From positions 30,777 to 94,776 of the forward strand of contig JAFSGB010000026.1 of NCBI GenBank assembly GCA_017434895.1: a stretch of 64,000 bases of DNA, in the 5' to 3' direction. Source of the stretch: Clostridia bacterium. GTDB taxonomy: Bacteria > Bacillota > Clostridia > Oscillospirales > Acutalibacteraceae. Of the stretch, positions 53,744 to 62,998 are shown piece by piece. Within the stretch, counting starts at the first letter, position 1, and each line of letters starts with the position of its first letter. Under the pieces are notes generated by a model that was not told the DNA's origin, did no database searches, and saw only the letters and a program-made list of their open reading frames with translations. The position numbers and the translations under genes were made by a program.

Positions 53744-54991
53744 TTATAATATGGCGGCAAAATTTTCCCTTGACATACCTGTTTTATTTGAAACATTCAT
53801 AACAGCTTGTTTCACAGAGGATATAGATATATTAAGTGTTTTAGCTATTTGACTGTTTTTGAAACCAAACGCAGCCAATTTTGCAACTTCACGCTCTTTA
53901 GGTGTGAGTGTAGTTGTTAATTTCTTGCCACGAACAGAGCCACTGAGTTTTGTCCAACCTGCAATATAAACATGGTGTAAATCACGCACAGTATGCCAAA
54001 CGTCCAAATCCACCCTTGATAATCTTTGTTCTAAAAGCGAATCTAACGTGCGACCGTATTCAGCCAAAATTCCAAACAACTTGTCGGGCAATGCAAGCGC
54101 TACTGCGCGGTCTATATGATAAATCGCCTGTCCATCGTTACCACCAGTGTGATAGACAGCAGCACAAGTCATACGCAAATAAATTTCAGCAATAATTGAA
54201 TTGTCCGCCATAGCCTGCGAAATCATCGGCTCTATAGTATTAGGTATTATAGTCATCAATGACAATCCATGCACACCCTGTAACTCCAACTGCTTTGTAG
54301 CAAGAGCATAAGCAACCGCATAAAGATATTTAGCATAAAAGACTTTTGCCGCAGGAAGAGAATCCTTATGCAGCGGTTCAAAACGGCCTAATTTAAACCA
54401 TTCCGGAAAAGAAGAAACATCATACAAAATACTGTCGATAGCCGTTATGGAAAAAGCTATAATATCGCGGTCTGCTTCTGATTTAGCAGGCGCTTCTGCT
54501 ATATGTATCTTCGCCTGTCGCCACATATTAAGATCGCCGCGCCAAATAGCACAAAGTCCCAAAAGCATACCTGCCGATATAACAGCATAAAAGCCGGAAT
54601 GTTTATGAAGAAGATAATATGCGCTATCATAAACTTTTTCAATATTCCCTTTAGAATAAGCGATTTCGGCACTCAAAAGAATTTGTGCTTCGGGATTACT
54701 TTCAAGTGCAGCTATATTTTTTTCTGCATTACCGGCAATGCTATACAAATCGGTCATATGCAAGAACGGTGTTTTACGCGGCATTGGCATATCTTTTTTA
54801 AATAAAGAAGCCATAGTATCTTTACTTGCTTTTGTTCTGCCATCAATAGGCTTCTGTGTATTTTTAGGAATCATCCATGCTTTTCCAAACCGTGTAGCAC
54901 CTTCAACTTTTCCGTTGGCACATAGTGTTTGTAACCTTCTTGGTGAAATTCCCCATTTTTGCGCCATTTCCGTTACATTTAAGTACTCCAT
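53744..54991 (-). CDS. Two-HTH transcriptional regulator (N-terminal excisionase/MerR-like, C-terminal LuxR)
   Basis: A 415-residue regulator. The N-terminus (MEYLNVTEMAQKWGISPRRL) is an excisionase/MerR-type winged helix. The middle (about 80-340) is alpha-helical and TPR-like. The C-terminus (LTPKEREVAKLAAFGFKNSQ, then IAKTLNISISSVKQAV) is a LuxR helix-turn-helix. The ATG at 54991 is preferred, with AAGG about ten bases before. It lies upstream of, and in the same direction as, the giant surface-protein gene, so it may control it. The signal sensed is unknown. Confidence 0.82.
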   Translation of the reverse strand: MEYLNVTEMAQKWGISPRRLQTLCANGKVEGATRFGKAWMIPKNTQKPIDGRTKASKDTMASLFKKDMPMPRKTPFLHMTDLYSIAGNAEKNIAALESNPEAQILLSAEIAYSKGNIEKVYDSAYYLLHKHSGFYAVISAGMLLGLCAIWRGDLNMWRQAKIHIAEAPAKSEADRDIIAFSITAIDSILYDVSSFPEWFKLGRFEPLHKDSLPAAKVFYAKYLYAVAYALATKQLELQGVHGLSLMTIIPNTIEPMISQAMADNSIIAEIYLRMTCAAVYHTGGNDGQAIYHIDRAVALALPDKLFGILAEYGRTLDSLLEQRLSRVDLDVWHTVRDLHHVYIAGWTKLSGSVRGKKLTTTLTPKEREVAKLAAFGFKNSQIAKTLNISISSVKQAVMNVSNKTGMSRENFAAIL

Positions 54992-55159
54992 ACAATAACC
55001 CTTCTTATCGAATAAACATATCGTTCGCAAATGCGATTATTACAACATCATTATACATCGTTTTTACGAACAATGCAACAAAAAAATTTAAGCTTGTCAA
55101 AATAGTACTGTTTGTTGTGTTTTTTATTACCATAATATAATTCTTCAATAATTACAAAA

Positions 55160-55203
55160 TGCCTCGGCACAAAATTTGTGAAAATGTGTGCGAGGCTTTT
55201 TCT
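55160..55203. terminator. Hairpin terminator
   Basis: Stem GCCTCGGCACA/TGTGTGCGAGGC with a T-run on the plus strand and a T-rich tail on the minus strand, next to the aminotransferase stop. Confidence 0.7.
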
Positions 55204-55208
55204 TTACA

Positions 55209-56378
55209 TTAAATTTCCTTTAAAAATTCACCAATTCTTTTAAGTGCTTCCTTTATATGCTCAACCGAATAACAGTACGAAGCGCGGATAAAGCCCTCCC
55301 CACTGTCTCCAAAAGCGTTGCCGGGGACTACTGCCACCTTTTTGCTTTCAAGCAACCTTTGGCAAAATTCCTCACTGGTCATTCCTGTGCTTTTAATCGA
55401 TGGAAAAGCATAAAATGCACCCTTTGGCTCACGGCAAGTAAGACCTATTTTATTAAAGCCGTTAACAATTAAACGGCGGCGGCGATTATATTCCTCCACC
55501 ATAATTGCCACATCCTCGTCACACGAACGCAGTGCCTCAATAGCGGCGTACTGCGATGTTGTAGGAGCACACATTATAGCATATTGGTGGATTTTAAGCA
55601 TAGGAGCGATAAGCTCCTTAGGACCGCAAGCAAAACCAAGACGCCAGCCTGTCATTGAAAAAGCCTTAGAAAAGCCATTGACAACAACCGTTCTTTCCTT
55701 CATCCCATCAATAGAAGCTGGTGAACAGTGTGGCTTGCCGTTAAAGGTAAGCTCAGAGTAAATTTCGTCCGATAGCACCACAATATTAGTGTCCTTTAAA
55801 ACCTCATAAAGCTTTTGCAGGTCTTCCCTTTCCATAATGGCACCCGTCGGATTGCAAGGATAAGGTAAAATAAAAAGCTTTGTTTTATCGGTAATGGCTT
55901 TTCTTAATTCCTCGGGAGTTACCTTGAAATCATTTTCTGCCTTGGTATTAATAATTACGGGGATTCCTCCAGCCAAAGAGGTTATAGGCTCGTAGCAAAC
56001 ATAAGAAGGCTGCGGAATTATAACCTCATCCCCAGGAGACACTACCGCACGAATGCAAGCGTCAATTGCCTCACTGCCTCCTACGGTTACAAAAATATCG
56101 GTTTCGGGCGCATAGGAAATACCGTATTTACGCTCCATAAAGTTAGAAATTTCAGCAACTAGCTTATCATTGCCTTTATTAGAGGTGTACTTTGTTTTTC
56201 CCTTTTCAAGAGAGTTAATACCTGCTTTTCTAATCTGCCACGGAGTCCCGAAATCGGGCTCACCCACACCGAGAGATATTACATCCTTAATATTAGCGGA
56301 AATATCAAAAAACCGCCTAATACCTGAAGGCTTAATATCTCTAACAGTTTGGGTAACGACCTTTGAATAATCAATCAT
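55209..56378 (-). CDS. Class I/II PLP aminotransferase
   Basis: A 389-residue aspartate-aminotransferase-fold enzyme. The PLP lysine is in GFSKAFSMTGWRLGF, and the substrate-carboxylate Arg in GFIRASYCYS. It resembles AspC/PatA-like enzymes with aspartate, aromatic or broad specificity. The ATG at 56378 overlaps the stop of the Lrp regulator (ATGA), so the two are co-expressed; this argues for amino-acid-responsive control. The exact substrate is unresolved. Confidence 0.88.
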   Translation of the reverse strand: MIDYSKVVTQTVRDIKPSGIRRFFDISANIKDVISLGVGEPDFGTPWQIRKAGINSLEKGKTKYTSNKGNDKLVAEISNFMERKYGISYAPETDIFVTVGGSEAIDACIRAVVSPGDEVIIPQPSYVCYEPITSLAGGIPVIINTKAENDFKVTPEELRKAITDKTKLFILPYPCNPTGAIMEREDLQKLYEVLKDTNIVVLSDEIYSELTFNGKPHCSPASIDGMKERTVVVNGFSKAFSMTGWRLGFACGPKELIAPMLKIHQYAIMCAPTTSQYAAIEALRSCDEDVAIMVEEYNRRRRLIVNGFNKIGLTCREPKGAFYAFPSIKSTGMTSEEFCQRLLESKKVAVVPGNAFGDSGEGFIRASYCYSVEHIKEALKRIGEFLKEI

Positions 56379-56857
56379 ACCCAAAGCTGCCCCCTATCGT
56401 CATCCATGTCGCTTACAAGCTCAACATCCATTTCCTTGTAACGGCGAAGTACAAAATGGGTGGTGGTAGAGGTTACAGAGTCAATGGTAGAAAGCTCCTT
56501 AGCCACAAACCATGCAATATCTTTAAGTGTTTTACCTTTAACAACGACATTAAGGTCATAAACACCCGACATTAAATAAACAGACTCCACCTGAGGATAT
56601 TTCATAATCTTTTCGGCAACCTCCTCAAAACCAAGTCCAGCTTTTGGAACAACATTAATTTCAATAATAGCCGAAACATAAGCGCCATCGGTCTTTTCCC
56701 AGTCAACAATAGCCTTGTAGCCCTTTAAAAGCCCGTCATTTTCAAGCTCGTCGATTATTTTGGCAACCTCGTTTTCAGTTGTATCAAGCATAACCGCGAT
56801 TTCCTCGTGTGTATATCTTGCATTTCTTGCTAATAATTTTAAAACCTCGTATTTCAT
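56375..56857 (-). CDS. Lrp/AsnC-family transcriptional regulator
   Basis: A 160-residue regulator with an N-terminal helix-turn-helix (ARYTHEEIAVMLDTTENEVA) and a C-terminal RAM ligand-binding domain (VESVYLMSGVYDLNVVVKG). It likely senses an amino acid and controls the linked aminotransferase. A MITE-like element lies 24 bases upstream of its start codon, in the promoter region. Confidence 0.92.
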   Translation of the reverse strand: MKYEVLKLLARNARYTHEEIAVMLDTTENEVAKIIDELENDGLLKGYKAIVDWEKTDGAYVSAIIEINVVPKAGLGFEEVAEKIMKYPQVESVYLMSGVYDLNVVVKGKTLKDIAWFVAKELSTIDSVTSTTTHFVLRRYKEMDVELVSDMDDDRGQLWV

Positions 56858-56880
56858 TTCAATTCTCCTTAAAGTAGAAT

Positions 56881-57095
56881 ATAATAATTATCTAATGTCG
56901 AGAAATTGATTAAATTTCTCGACAAAGCCAATAAAAATCGGCTTTATGTTGCAAAAAACGCCTTAAAGCGTTATTTTGCAACTTCGATATCATTTCAATG
57001 AATATGTTCAATTACCAACGGTAATTGTTTGCGAATTCAAAGAATTCGCAGTCGAAATAAGGCTTTGCCCTATTTCGACATCCACATAGTCATTA
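56881..57095 (+). repeat. MITE-like hairpin-string element, copy B
   Basis: 215 bases nearly identical to 10228-10443. The ends are inverted (ATAATAATTATC left; CATAGTCATTAC right). Internal hairpins: TGTCGAGAAATT/AATTTCTCGACA, AAAGCC/GGCTTT, GTTGCAAAA..TTTTGCAAC, CAATTACC-AAC-GGTAATTG, CGAATTC/GAATTCG and GTCGAAATA/TATTTCGAC. No ORF. It fills the gap between the Lrp gene and the 57198 gene. Confidence 0.88.
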
Positions 57096-57197
57096 CAATA
57101 ACCTATGTTAAATTTTACTATCTACCGTCCTGTTTGTCAAGTAAATTAAGAATAATGCCTTATCTTGCTTTAATACTAATTATTAGAGGTGATTTTC

Positions 57198-57710
57198 TTG
57201 ACAAAAAGAAGAAATTTAACTGCATTTTTCGTAATTGGAATTTTGGGAGCTTTGGGTCATTTCGTCTACGAATGGACGGGAAAACCCTACGTGATAGGTC
57301 TCTTTTTCCCTGTAAATGAGAGTACTTGGGAGCATTTAAAGTTACTTTTTTATCCTACCGTGCTTTATTTCGGCGCGGTCTATTTTTTAAGTAACAAAAA
57401 ACCTAAAAGTTTTATCCCCGCATCGGTTTTTTCGGTTTTTCTAGGGATGCTTTCCATTGTGGTAATGTTTTATACCTATCAAGGAATAATGGGTAGAAAT
57501 TTGGACTTTCTTAATATTTTGATTTACTATTTAGGGGTAATTGTAACCATTATCACTAGGCAAAAGCTACTTGAAGCCGAGGGTATTAAATCTGGCTTTT
57601 ACACTTCCATTTCACTTATCTCACTAATAATTATGATAATTTTATTTGCCACATTTAGCTACAATCCACCGTTACTCGGGATATTCACTCCACCCTCTTT
57701 ATGCTCTTGA
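57198..57710 (+). CDS. DUF6512-like membrane protein
   Basis: A 170-residue integral membrane protein with about five helices. The segment GHFVYEWTGKPYVIGLFFPV, then NESTWEHLKL is characteristic of the DUF6512 group (recalled). The TTG at 57198 follows AGAGGTG by six bases; the GTG at 57189 is inside that site. The function of the family is unknown. Its end overlaps the -35 of the next promoter. Confidence 0.72.
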   Translation: MTKRRNLTAFFVIGILGALGHFVYEWTGKPYVIGLFFPVNESTWEHLKLLFYPTVLYFGAVYFLSNKKPKSFIPASVFSVFLGMLSIVVMFYTYQGIMGRNLDFLNILIYYLGVIVTIITRQKLLEAEGIKSGFYTSISLISLIIMIILFATFSYNPPLLGIFTPPSLCS

Positions 57711-57734
57711 CATTTTCTTTGTGTATAATATAAT
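57707..57734 (+). promoter_or_regulatory. Promoter of the 57765 sugar transferase
   Basis: TTGACA (57707-57712), a 16-base spacer and TATAAT (57729-57734). Confidence 0.75.
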
Positions 57735-57764
57735 ATATGTATCAAATGAAAACGGAAGTTAAAT

Positions 57765-59114
57765 ATGAAATTTTATATAAAATTCAGAAAATCCATAATG
57801 CTTTTTGTCAAGGCTATGATAATAGTCTCTGTCACATTCAGCTTTATTGACATCTGGGAAAGACATTACCCCGATGCCGCACTTTATCGCAACGGCAACT
57901 ATCTTATAATTTTTGCCTTTGTTTTATTGCTTGTAGTTTTCGCCTCTGCTTTTAAGGCGTTTAGAATCGGCATCTACCGAGTTCACGAAATAATCTATTA
58001 TTTCACGATTTCTCTTATTTTTACTAACATTTTCACCTATTTTGAGCTAAGTCTTATTGCAGAATATCTGCTTAATCCCATGCCGCTGCTTTTTGGCCTT
58101 TTTTATCAATTTATTATTATCTCTATTGGCAGTTATTGTGCTAATTCCATTTACTATATGCTTTACAAAGCAAGACGAATGCTCGCTATTTTCAGTGATG
58201 AGGAAGGCTTTAAGCTTATTAATCAAATGGGTTCTATCCCCGACCGCTTTAAAATTGAGCAAGGCGTTAATGTTAACAATGCAACACTCGACGAAATCAA
58301 GCGTTTAATTGATAAGTTTGACAATATTATAATTTGCAACGTTTCCGATACCATTGAAAAGGATATAATGTTATATTGCTACACAAATCAAAAACGCACG
58401 TATTTGCTACCATCTATAACAAACATCATAATAAACAACAGCTATGAAATCCAAATAGGTGATATTCCCGTACTTATGAGCCGTAACCGCGGACTTACCT
58501 ATGAACAAACCATTATTAAAAGAATAATGGATATTGCAATTTCCTTAACTCTTATAATTTTAACTCTGCCGATAATGCTTATAACTGCAGTTGCAGTAAA
58601 AATACAAGACGGCGGGCCCGTTCTTTTTAAGCAAAACCGCGTAACCAGAGGCGGAAGGTTTTTCAATGTACTGAAATTCCGTTCAATGATTGTAGGTACT
58701 GAGAGTATTAAGGGTATTAAAATAACAGAAAAAAACGACAGTCGCATTACAAAGGTTGGCAGAGTTATTCGTGCACTTCGTATTGACGAGCTGCCCCAGC
58801 TTTTTAACGTTTTAAAGGGAGATATGTCCATGGTCGGACCCCGCCCAGAAAATGCAGAAAACGTTTATGAATATTCTAAAAAATTTCCCGAATTTGATTT
58901 GAGGCATAGAGTTAAAGCTGGTATTACCGGCTTTGCTCAAATTTACGGAAAGCACAATACCTCCCCCGAAAATAAGCTTAAAATGGATTTGACATATATT
59001 GAAACCTATTCCCTACTTCAAGATTTAAAACTTTTGATTTTAACAGTAAAAACTATTTTTACTAAAAACAGTGCAGAAGGGTTTGAAAAAGAAAATGCAA
59101 AAAAAGAGGTTTAA
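57765..59114 (+). CDS. Polyprenyl glycosylphosphotransferase (long form)
   Basis: A 449-residue initiating sugar-phosphate transferase. The N-terminal half has about four helices and a degenerate nucleotide-binding-like domain (residues 130-230). The C-terminal catalytic domain starts after a helix at about 245-275 and shows FKQNRVTRGG, LKFRSM, DELPQLFNVLKGDMS and GPRPENAE. It transfers a sugar phosphate to undecaprenyl phosphate at the start of exopolysaccharide or teichoic-like glycan assembly. No other glycan genes follow, and it overlaps the next gene by 20 bases. Confidence 0.9.
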   Translation: MKFYIKFRKSIMLFVKAMIIVSVTFSFIDIWERHYPDAALYRNGNYLIIFAFVLLLVVFASAFKAFRIGIYRVHEIIYYFTISLIFTNIFTYFELSLIAEYLLNPMPLLFGLFYQFIIISIGSYCANSIYYMLYKARRMLAIFSDEEGFKLINQMGSIPDRFKIEQGVNVNNATLDEIKRLIDKFDNIIICNVSDTIEKDIMLYCYTNQKRTYLLPSITNIIINNSYEIQIGDIPVLMSRNRGLTYEQTIIKRIMDIAISLTLIILTLPIMLITAVAVKIQDGGPVLFKQNRVTRGGRFFNVLKFRSMIVGTESIKGIKITEKNDSRITKVGRVIRALRIDELPQLFNVLKGDMSMVGPRPENAENVYEYSKKFPEFDLRHRVKAGITGFAQIYGKHNTSPENKLKMDLTYIETYSLLQDLKLLILTVKTIFTKNSAEGFEKENAKKEV

Positions 59115-59514
59115 TTGGTGGCTATGCTTACCCTTTCTAGCTTTGATAGCCGTTATTTTATCAATTGCAATTTATGCTTTTTTAAACCAAGCACCTGCCG
59201 AGCGTACAGATGTTAAAATTTATACAAACGGCAATCTGCTTACTGACGGGTACGATAATTTTAAAGAATATTCTGCAGACAAAACCTCACCCGATAGCGA
59301 CGGAATGCCCAATTATATAGATGCAAGTAATACTGCAGTAGGAAATGTCACTCAAAAGGAAAACAGCTACTGCGGAAATAAAAACAGTAAGGTTTATCAT
59401 CGCCTAAGCTGTTCCTCGCTTCAAAAAACAAAGGACGAAAACAAGGTGTATTTCACCTCGAAAAACGAATGTGAAAATAACGGCTATAAGCCTTGTAGCC
59501 GTTGCAAACCGTAA
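59095..59514 (+). CDS. Membrane-anchored protein with Ca-repeat-like stretch and Ada-type Cys domain
   Basis: A 139-residue protein. One N-terminal helix (WWLCLPFLALIAVILSIAIY) anchors it with the rest outside. An acidic SPDSDGMPNYIDAS stretch resembles a thrombospondin type 3 calcium repeat. The last 45 residues have the four-Cys pattern YCGNKNSKVYH, LSCSSL and GYKPCSRCKP, known from Ada-like metal-binding domains in some secreted nucleases. It is coupled to the sugar transferase by overlap. The start is uncertain (GTG at 59071 possible). Role unknown. Confidence 0.68.
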   Translation: MQKKRFNWWLCLPFLALIAVILSIAIYAFLNQAPAERTDVKIYTNGNLLTDGYDNFKEYSADKTSPDSDGMPNYIDASNTAVGNVTQKENSYCGNKNSKVYHRLSCSSLQKTKDENKVYFTSKNECENNGYKPCSRCKP

Positions 59515-59542
59515 AAATGCTCCCTTTCGGGAGCATTTTTTT
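59513..59542. terminator. Bidirectional terminator
   Basis: Stem AAAAATGCTCCC/GGGAGCATTTTT between convergent genes, abutting the clpC stop. Confidence 0.9.
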
Positions 59543-61973
59543 AATTGAATACAAATTGTCCGTCAATGAATTTTGCATTAACGGTATCACCGTTTTTAAT
59601 GCTTGAGTCAAGGATTTTTTCGCTGAGAGCATCCTCTATTTTGCTTTGAATTTCCCTACGCAAAGGACGAGCACCGTAAATATCGTCAAAACCTTTATCC
59701 GCTAATGCCGACTTTACACTCTCATCCCACTTAAGGGTGATGTTCAGATTTTTTAGTCTCGATGCTAAATTTTCAAGCATTTTGTCAGCAATTTCTTCGA
59801 TTTGAGGTTTAGTAAGCTTTGAGAAAACAATGATATCGTCTACTCTGTTCAAAAACTCAGGTCTGAAGGTTGCCTTTAACTCGATTAAGGCCTGTTCCTT
59901 AACATTTTCATTAATATCGTTATTCTCGCCAAAGCCGAAGCTTACTTTTTTCTCGGTAAGCTTTCTGGCACCGACATTGGAGGTCATAATAATAACGGTG
60001 TTTTTAAAGTCAACGCATCGACCTTGAGAGTCGGTTAAAATTCCGTCCTCAAGTATTTGCAAAAGCATATTGAAAACATCGGGATGAGCCTTTTCAATCT
60101 CATCAAAAAGTACTACGGAATATGGGTTTCTCCTTACCTTTTCGGTGAGCTGACCGCCCTCCTCAAAGCCGACATATCCGGGTGGCGAGCCTACAAGACG
60201 CGAAACGGTATGCTTTTCCATATATTCAGACATATCAAGCCTAATCATAGCATTTTCACTGCCAAACATCGAGCATGACAACGCCTTGCAAAGCTCGGTT
60301 TTACCAACACCTGTGGGACCTAGGAAAATAAATGAGCCAATAGGTCTTTTAGGGTCCTTAAGTCCTACTCTTCCGCGACGAATTGCCTTTGCAACTGCGG
60401 TTACCGCCTCCTCTTGACCGATAAGTCTTTCGTGAAGCTCATCCTCCAGTCTTAATAGACGCTCGCTTTCAGCCTCGGTAAGCTCAGTTGCGGGAATACC
60501 CGTCGAAAGTGCGATTATATCGGCAATATCCTTTGCGGTTACCTCGCCGTTGGAGTGTCCGCTTTCATCCTTTAAAACCTTAAGCCTTGCATCAAGTTGT
60601 TCTCTTAGTTTAATTTCCTTATCCCTAAGCTCTGCAGCCTTTTCAAACTCCTCTGAGGAGATTGCCTCCTCCTTTTCGGCTTCGGTATTTGAAATGTCAT
60701 TTTCAAGCTCCTTTACGTCATCCGGAATGGCGGCCACGCTAAGTCTTACCTTAGCTGCCGCCTCGTCAATAAGGTCAATAGCCTTATCTGGCAAATAACG
60801 GTCACTGATGTATCTGACCGACAGCTTAACGGCAGTTTCCAGTGCCTCGTCTGTAATTACAACCTTATGATGTGCTTCATATTTATCCTTTAAGCCCTTT
60901 AAAATCAGCAGTGCATCACTCTCACTCGGTTCCGACACTGTTACAGGCTGGAAACGGCGTTCCAAGGCAGAATCCTTTTCAATATTCTTGCGGTATTCGG
61001 TAATGGTTGTAGCACCTATAAGCTGAAATTCTCCACGTGCCAATGCCGGCTTTAAAATGTTTGCCGCATCGGTAGCACCCTCGGCCGAGCCTGCACCGAT
61101 TATGGTATGCACCTCGTCGATAAAGAGAATTACATCCTCTCGGGAGGTAACCTCGTCAATAACCGCCTTAATGCGTTCCTCAAAATCGCCGCGATATTTT
61201 GTGCCCGCAACCATTCCCGTCAAATTAAGGGTTATAAGCCTTTTATTTTCGAGAATATCGGGAACCTGACCGTCCACAATTCTTTGAGCCAAGCCTTCGG
61301 CAATAGCGGTTTTGCCGACACCGGGTTCTCCTATTAAGCAAGGGTTGTTTTTATTCCTGCGGCAAAGAATTTGAATTACGCGTTCAATCTCAGCCTCTCT
61401 GCCGATAACGGGGTCAATTTTACCCTTTTTCGCCTGCTCGGTTAAATCTATTCCGTACTTTTCAAGAATGCTGTCGCTTTCCTTACCGCCCTTTTTGGAA
61501 TTTTCATTTCTTCCCTTTTCGGCTTGAATATCAATACCGCCCGCCTTTAAGGCCTCGTTTATAATCGTACTAACATCCGCACCGGAATTATTTATAAAGC
61601 GAATGGCAAAATTATCGCCGTCACTTAAAATTCCTATAAGCAAATGCTCGGTGCCGGAATATTTTTTACCCATACTGTTACTGCTTCGCATTGCCGTTTC
61701 TATTGCTTTTTTGGAACGCGGAGTAAAATAATCAGGGGTTAGCTTTGTGGGACTTCCCGTTCCGATTTCAGAACGCAAAAGTTCCTCAATTTTGTCGGCA
61801 GTAACGCCGTTTTTGTTAAGCACTGCAAAAGCCACACCGCTACCAAGCTTTAAAAGCCCCAAAAGTAGGTGTTCGCTTCCGACATAGGTATGCCCCATAT
61901 TTTCCGCAAAGCTGATAGCAAGATTTAAGGCTTCATTTGCCTTGCTTGTAAATCCGTTAAAATTATATTTCAT
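59541..61973 (-). CDS. clpC: ATP-dependent Clp protease ATP-binding subunit ClpC
   Basis: An 810-residue AAA+ unfoldase. The N-domain is residues 1-145, AAA-1 has Walker A GEPGVGKT, a middle UVR-like segment (SSEEFEKAAELRDKEIKLRE) is present, and AAA-2 has GPTGVGKT followed by SEYMEKHTVSRLVGSPPGYVG. It delivers arginine-phosphorylated or adaptor-bound proteins to ClpP. Last gene of the ctsR operon, two bases after mcsB. Confidence 0.97.
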   Translation of the reverse strand: MKYNFNGFTSKANEALNLAISFAENMGHTYVGSEHLLLGLLKLGSGVAFAVLNKNGVTADKIEELLRSEIGTGSPTKLTPDYFTPRSKKAIETAMRSSNSMGKKYSGTEHLLIGILSDGDNFAIRFINNSGADVSTIINEALKAGGIDIQAEKGRNENSKKGGKESDSILEKYGIDLTEQAKKGKIDPVIGREAEIERVIQILCRRNKNNPCLIGEPGVGKTAIAEGLAQRIVDGQVPDILENKRLITLNLTGMVAGTKYRGDFEERIKAVIDEVTSREDVILFIDEVHTIIGAGSAEGATDAANILKPALARGEFQLIGATTITEYRKNIEKDSALERRFQPVTVSEPSESDALLILKGLKDKYEAHHKVVITDEALETAVKLSVRYISDRYLPDKAIDLIDEAAAKVRLSVAAIPDDVKELENDISNTEAEKEEAISSEEFEKAAELRDKEIKLREQLDARLKVLKDESGHSNGEVTAKDIADIIALSTGIPATELTEAESERLLRLEDELHERLIGQEEAVTAVAKAIRRGRVGLKDPKRPIGSFIFLGPTGVGKTELCKALSCSMFGSENAMIRLDMSEYMEKHTVSRLVGSPPGYVGFEEGGQLTEKVRRNPYSVVLFDEIEKAHPDVFNMLLQILEDGILTDSQGRCVDFKNTVIIMTSNVGARKLTEKKVSFGFGENNDINENVKEQALIELKATFRPEFLNRVDDIIVFSKLTKPQIEEIADKMLENLASRLKNLNITLKWDESVKSALADKGFDDIYGARPLRREIQSKIEDALSEKILDSSIKNGDTVNAKFIDGQFVFN

Positions 61974-61975
61974 AT

Positions 61976-62998
61976 TTACGCCTTTCTGTAAGCTTCAAAT
62001 TGCTCCCTTACATATTCTGCTCTTTTAATGTCTCGTTCCTCGGGAGTTGAGGTTCCGTATTTTTTCATTAGCATATAAGGCCCCGCTTCAATTAAAAGCT
62101 TGATTGTCTCATATTCACTATTAATTATGCCCAAACGAATACCTAAATTAATCAGTGAGAGTAAATTCATCATTTCCTCACTTGTCAGCAGTCGGCAGTT
62201 TTCCAAAACGCCCTTGGCCCTTAAAATCTTGTCCTCAAGAACAATTTTTTCGATATAGCCTTCTGCCTTTCTTTCCTTTTCAATTATTTGTTCCACTATT
62301 TGTGAAAGATTTTTAATGGCATTTTCCTCACTGAGTCCCAGTGTAATTTGGTTTGAAATCTGGTAAAGAGAGGATTTTGCCTTAGAACCCTCGCCGTAAA
62401 TTCCGCGAACTGTAAAGCCGATTTTACCGACACTGTCGCCAATTTGCTTTAGCTGACCTGTGCTTTCAAGCAACGGCAAATGCATCATAACCGAGGCACG
62501 AAGCCCTGTGCCCAAGTTCGTGGGACATTCGGTTAAATAACCCAATTTCGGGTCAAAGGCAAAGGATAGCTTTTCATTTAAAATACTATCAAGCTCTTGA
62601 GCTGTTTTATATGCTTTTTCAAGACATAATCCCGCCAAAATTACCTGTATTCTTATATGGTCTTCTTCCCCTACCATAATACTTATGCTTTCATCATCGG
62701 AAAGTATTATCGCTTTTCCCGTATTTGTTCTTGCAAATTCGGGGCTTATGACATGACGTTCCACCATAGCATTGATTTCATTTTCGGGAACATCTGCCAT
62801 ATCAATATATTTGAGCGACTTAATTAAAGGACTGTTGTTTTGTTTAATTGCCGATTTCATCCTAAGTTTAAGCTCCTCGCGAGCTTCATTGGTCATTTGG
62901 CTTGGAAAGGCAAGGTCAGAAAGATTTCGGGCAAGACGTATTCTGGTGCTGACGGTAACACAGTTCTTATTTTCTTTATCGCTGTACCAGTTACTCAT
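61976..62998 (-). CDS. mcsB: Protein-arginine kinase McsB
   Basis: A 340-residue phosphagen-kinase-fold enzyme that phosphorylates Arg residues as a degradation tag for ClpCP. The core shows VSTRIRLARNLSD, the active cysteine motif ECPTNLGTGLRASVM, and a GIYGEGSKA loop. It overlaps mcsA by eight bases. Confidence 0.96.
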   Translation of the reverse strand: MSNWYSDKENKNCVTVSTRIRLARNLSDLAFPSQMTNEAREELKLRMKSAIKQNNSPLIKSLKYIDMADVPENEINAMVERHVISPEFARTNTGKAIILSDDESISIMVGEEDHIRIQVILAGLCLEKAYKTAQELDSILNEKLSFAFDPKLGYLTECPTNLGTGLRASVMMHLPLLESTGQLKQIGDSVGKIGFTVRGIYGEGSKAKSSLYQISNQITLGLSEENAIKNLSQIVEQIIEKERKAEGYIEKIVLEDKILRAKGVLENCRLLTSEEMMNLLSLINLGIRLGIINSEYETIKLLIEAGPYMLMKKYGTSTPEERDIKRAEYVREQFEAYRKA

